A stretch of DNA of 64,000 nucleotides from Saprospiraceae bacterium (lineage in GTDB: Bacteria > Bacteroidota > Bacteroidia > Chitinophagales > Saprospiraceae): NCBI GenBank assembly GCA_020846655.1, contig JADLDL010000046.1, forward strand, positions 1 through 64,000, written 5' to 3'. Numbering within the stretch: position 1 is the stretch's first letter; every line of letters begins with the position of its first letter. The position numbers and the translations under genes were made by a program. Positions 62,679 to 64,000 of the stretch are shown piece by piece. The notes beneath the pieces are model-generated. The model was not told the origin of the DNA. It saw only the letters and a program-made list of their open reading frames with translations, and searched no databases.

Positions 62679-63455
62679 TCATTGCCCCAGGCGCTCCAGG
62701 TGCCGCATGGGCTCCAGTGCGGTGTAATTGGTCAGGTCGTGCATGGAGGGGACAATGGAAATATACCCGTTTTCCAAGGCCCATACATCCGTGTCATCAC
62801 CAGGATCTTCATTGACGAATTTGCCGGTAAGCCAATAGTAAGGCTGGTTGTTGGGGTCGCGGGCTTCGAGAAATTCCTCTACCCAGCGGGCATCGGCTTG
62901 CCGGCAAATCCGCAACCCTTTGATTTGGTCCAAGGGCAGGTTGGGAATGTTCACATTCAGCAGGTTGCCGGAGGGAAACGGGTGCTCCAATGCAGATTGC
63001 ATGATGTGCCGGATCCAGTGTTTGGCAGGCTCGAAATTGGCCTCAAAACTGTAGTCGAGCAACGAAAATCCAATACTGGGGATGCCTTCCAGCGAAGCTT
63101 CCATAGCTGCCGAGAGCGTGCCGGAATAAATAATATTGATGGAAGCATTGCTGCCGTGATTGATGCCGGAAACGCATAAATCAATCTGCCGGTGCTTTAG
63201 GGCGACATGTTTGGCCAGTTTTACACAATCCACCGGGGTGCCCGAGCATTCCCAGGCTTCGATACCGGCAAACACTTTTACATGCTTCAGCCGCAGAGGG
63301 TCGTGGATGGTGATGGCGTGGCCTTTTCCGCTTTGCGGAGAATCCGGTGCGACTACTACCACGTCGCCCAATTCCATCGCCACTTCTACCAGCGCCCGGA
63401 TGCCGGGGGCCACAATGCCATCGTCGTTCGTAACTAAAATCAGAGGTTTTGCCAT
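62679..63455 (-). CDS. surE: 5'/3'-nucleotidase SurE
   Basis: A 258-residue metal-dependent acid phosphatase acting on nucleoside monophosphates. Metal-ligand motif LILVTNDDGIVAPGIRAL (Asp-Asp) at residues 4-21, APDSPQSGKGHAITIHDPL (the loop Ser) near 36-54, and VSGINHGSNASINIIYSGTLSAAMEA (Asn ligand) near 95-120 are all present. Length is typical. It is divergent from the exported-protein gene starting at 63679; the 223-bp gap between them shows no clear promoter match. Confidence 0.96.
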   Translation of the reverse strand: MAKPLILVTNDDGIVAPGIRALVEVAMELGDVVVVAPDSPQSGKGHAITIHDPLRLKHVKVFAGIEAWECSGTPVDCVKLAKHVALKHRQIDLCVSGINHGSNASINIIYSGTLSAAMEASLEGIPSIGFSLLDYSFEANFEPAKHWIRHIMQSALEHPFPSGNLLNVNIPNLPLDQIKGLRICRQADARWVEEFLEARDPNNQPYYWLTGKFVNEDPGDDTDVWALENGYISIVPSMHDLTNYTALEPMRHLERLGQ

Positions 63456-63678
63456 GCCGCGAAGGTAGCCACCAACAGACTATTTCAATACAATTTGCGT
63501 TAAGAAAAGCGACTACAGATCGTATTAATTTGTTCTTATGCAGTCTGGTTGAAATCTTGTCTGGTTTTTAAAACGGAATTTTGATTATTTTCCCTTAATC
63601 TTGCACGGGATTTTGGCCCTTTCCAAACAAAAACAACAAAGCTTCCATTTACCGAATCATTTCAATAAACAGGCAGTT

Positions 63679-64000
63679 ATGAAACACACCATTCTAGCCC
63701 TCGCCGGCCTTTGCTGGTCCGTATGCCTTGGGGCCCAACAACTGACGCCACTGTATATTCTGTATAATTCAAGTTGTATGGATCAGTTGGAGTACCGCTA
63801 CGTTTATGCCGGCACTACGGTGATGGGCTACTCGGTACATCCGACCACCAATGAGCAATACATCCTGACAGCCGGCAGCGGGGGCATCAATTCCCCTACC
63901 TTGCCCGCCAACACCGTCAATTGCCGCGAATATGCCCTCAACGATCAGTTTTTTAATGATGTCAATAACCTGACCCGGCAGGTGTATATCGTACACCAGC
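63679..64000 (+). CDS. exported protein, N-terminal part (runs off window)
   Basis: An open frame from the ATG at 63679 to the window end, not in the ORF track because it has no stop here. The first 107 residues are visible. Residues 1-19 are a signal peptide (MKHTILALAGLCWSVCLGAQ). The mature start is QLTPLYILYNSSCMDQLEYR with later Cys (NTVNCREYAL). No domain recognised. Given the neighbourhood it may be another T9SS-exported protein, but its C terminus is outside the window. Confidence 0.75.
   Translation, partial: MKHTILALAGLCWSVCLGAQQLTPLYILYNSSCMDQLEYRYVYAGTTVMGYSVHPTTNEQYILTAGSGGINSPTLPANTVNCREYALNDQFFNDVNNLTRQVYIVHQ

Noticed and set aside
1-64000. tRNA, rRNA or insertion-sequence genes
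   Set aside because: No cloverleaf-like sequences, rRNA stretches or transposase ORFs were recognised in any gap.

Overview
The window looks like a chromosomal segment of a fairly GC-rich member of the Bacteroidota, most likely of the Saprospiria (Lewinella/Haliscomenobacter-like). The evidence is several large exported proteins ending in type IX secretion (T9SS) type A or type B (gliding-motility-associated) sorting domains, giant DUF6443-style RHS proteins, promoters with a TAnnTTTG -7 element, and few Shine-Dalgarno sequences. The genus-level placement is inference. No rRNA, tRNA, CRISPR array, prophage or transposase was seen.

Layout. 1-10,571: two tandem RHS polymorphic-toxin genes, the first cut by the window edge. 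Both have almost the same core but different AT-rich C-terminal tips (a metzincin-like tip lacking the catalytic Glu, and an HEMIH zincin of M91 type). Each is followed by a small exported or lipoprotein gene that is a candidate immunity gene. 10,646-16,233: a five-gene type II secretion/type IV pilus-like operon (prepilin, prepilin peptidase, GspE/PilB ATPase, secretin, PilM/PilN-like platform protein) with no GspF/PilC in view. 16,325-26,814: DUF1573 protein, type II NADH dehydrogenase, a T9SS-exported protein broken by an in-frame stop, a GT39 glycosyltransferase, an OppC-like permease overlapping a mevalonate-kinase-like gene, and an M12B-type secreted protease. 27,079-35,659: gcvP, homogentisate dioxygenase, tRNA 2-selenouridine synthase, a DUF2807 adhesin-like protein and acetoacetyl-CoA synthetase. 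The dioxygenase and the synthetase fit one route from tyrosine to acetoacetyl-CoA. 35,805-45,060: a UshA-like nucleotidase lipoprotein, a membrane-anchored TPR protein, a PorE-like envelope protein ending in SPOR domains, and two secreted peptidases (M43, M28).

45,061-49,634: a RibF-GT2 fusion and an RluD-type pseudouridine synthase bracketed by two matching inverted heptamer-repeat elements, then ffh. 49,651-56,204: an MFS transporter, a NUDIX hydrolase and two convergent paralogous type B T9SS cell-surface proteins. 56,298-62,250: housekeeping genes (TsaC, RsmB, AlgH/YqgE, FabD, a branched-chain aminotransferase with a 26-bp palindrome over its promoter). 62,332-64,000: a small membrane protein, SurE, and the start of another exported protein.

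The most notable items are the RHS toxin/immunity array with its degenerate zincin tip, the RibF-glycosyltransferase fusion, the paired inverted AAAATGT arrays, the SPOR-for-OmpA variant of a PorE-like protein, and the palindromic ilvE promoter. All functions are inferred from motifs and remembered family features. No database search was run.
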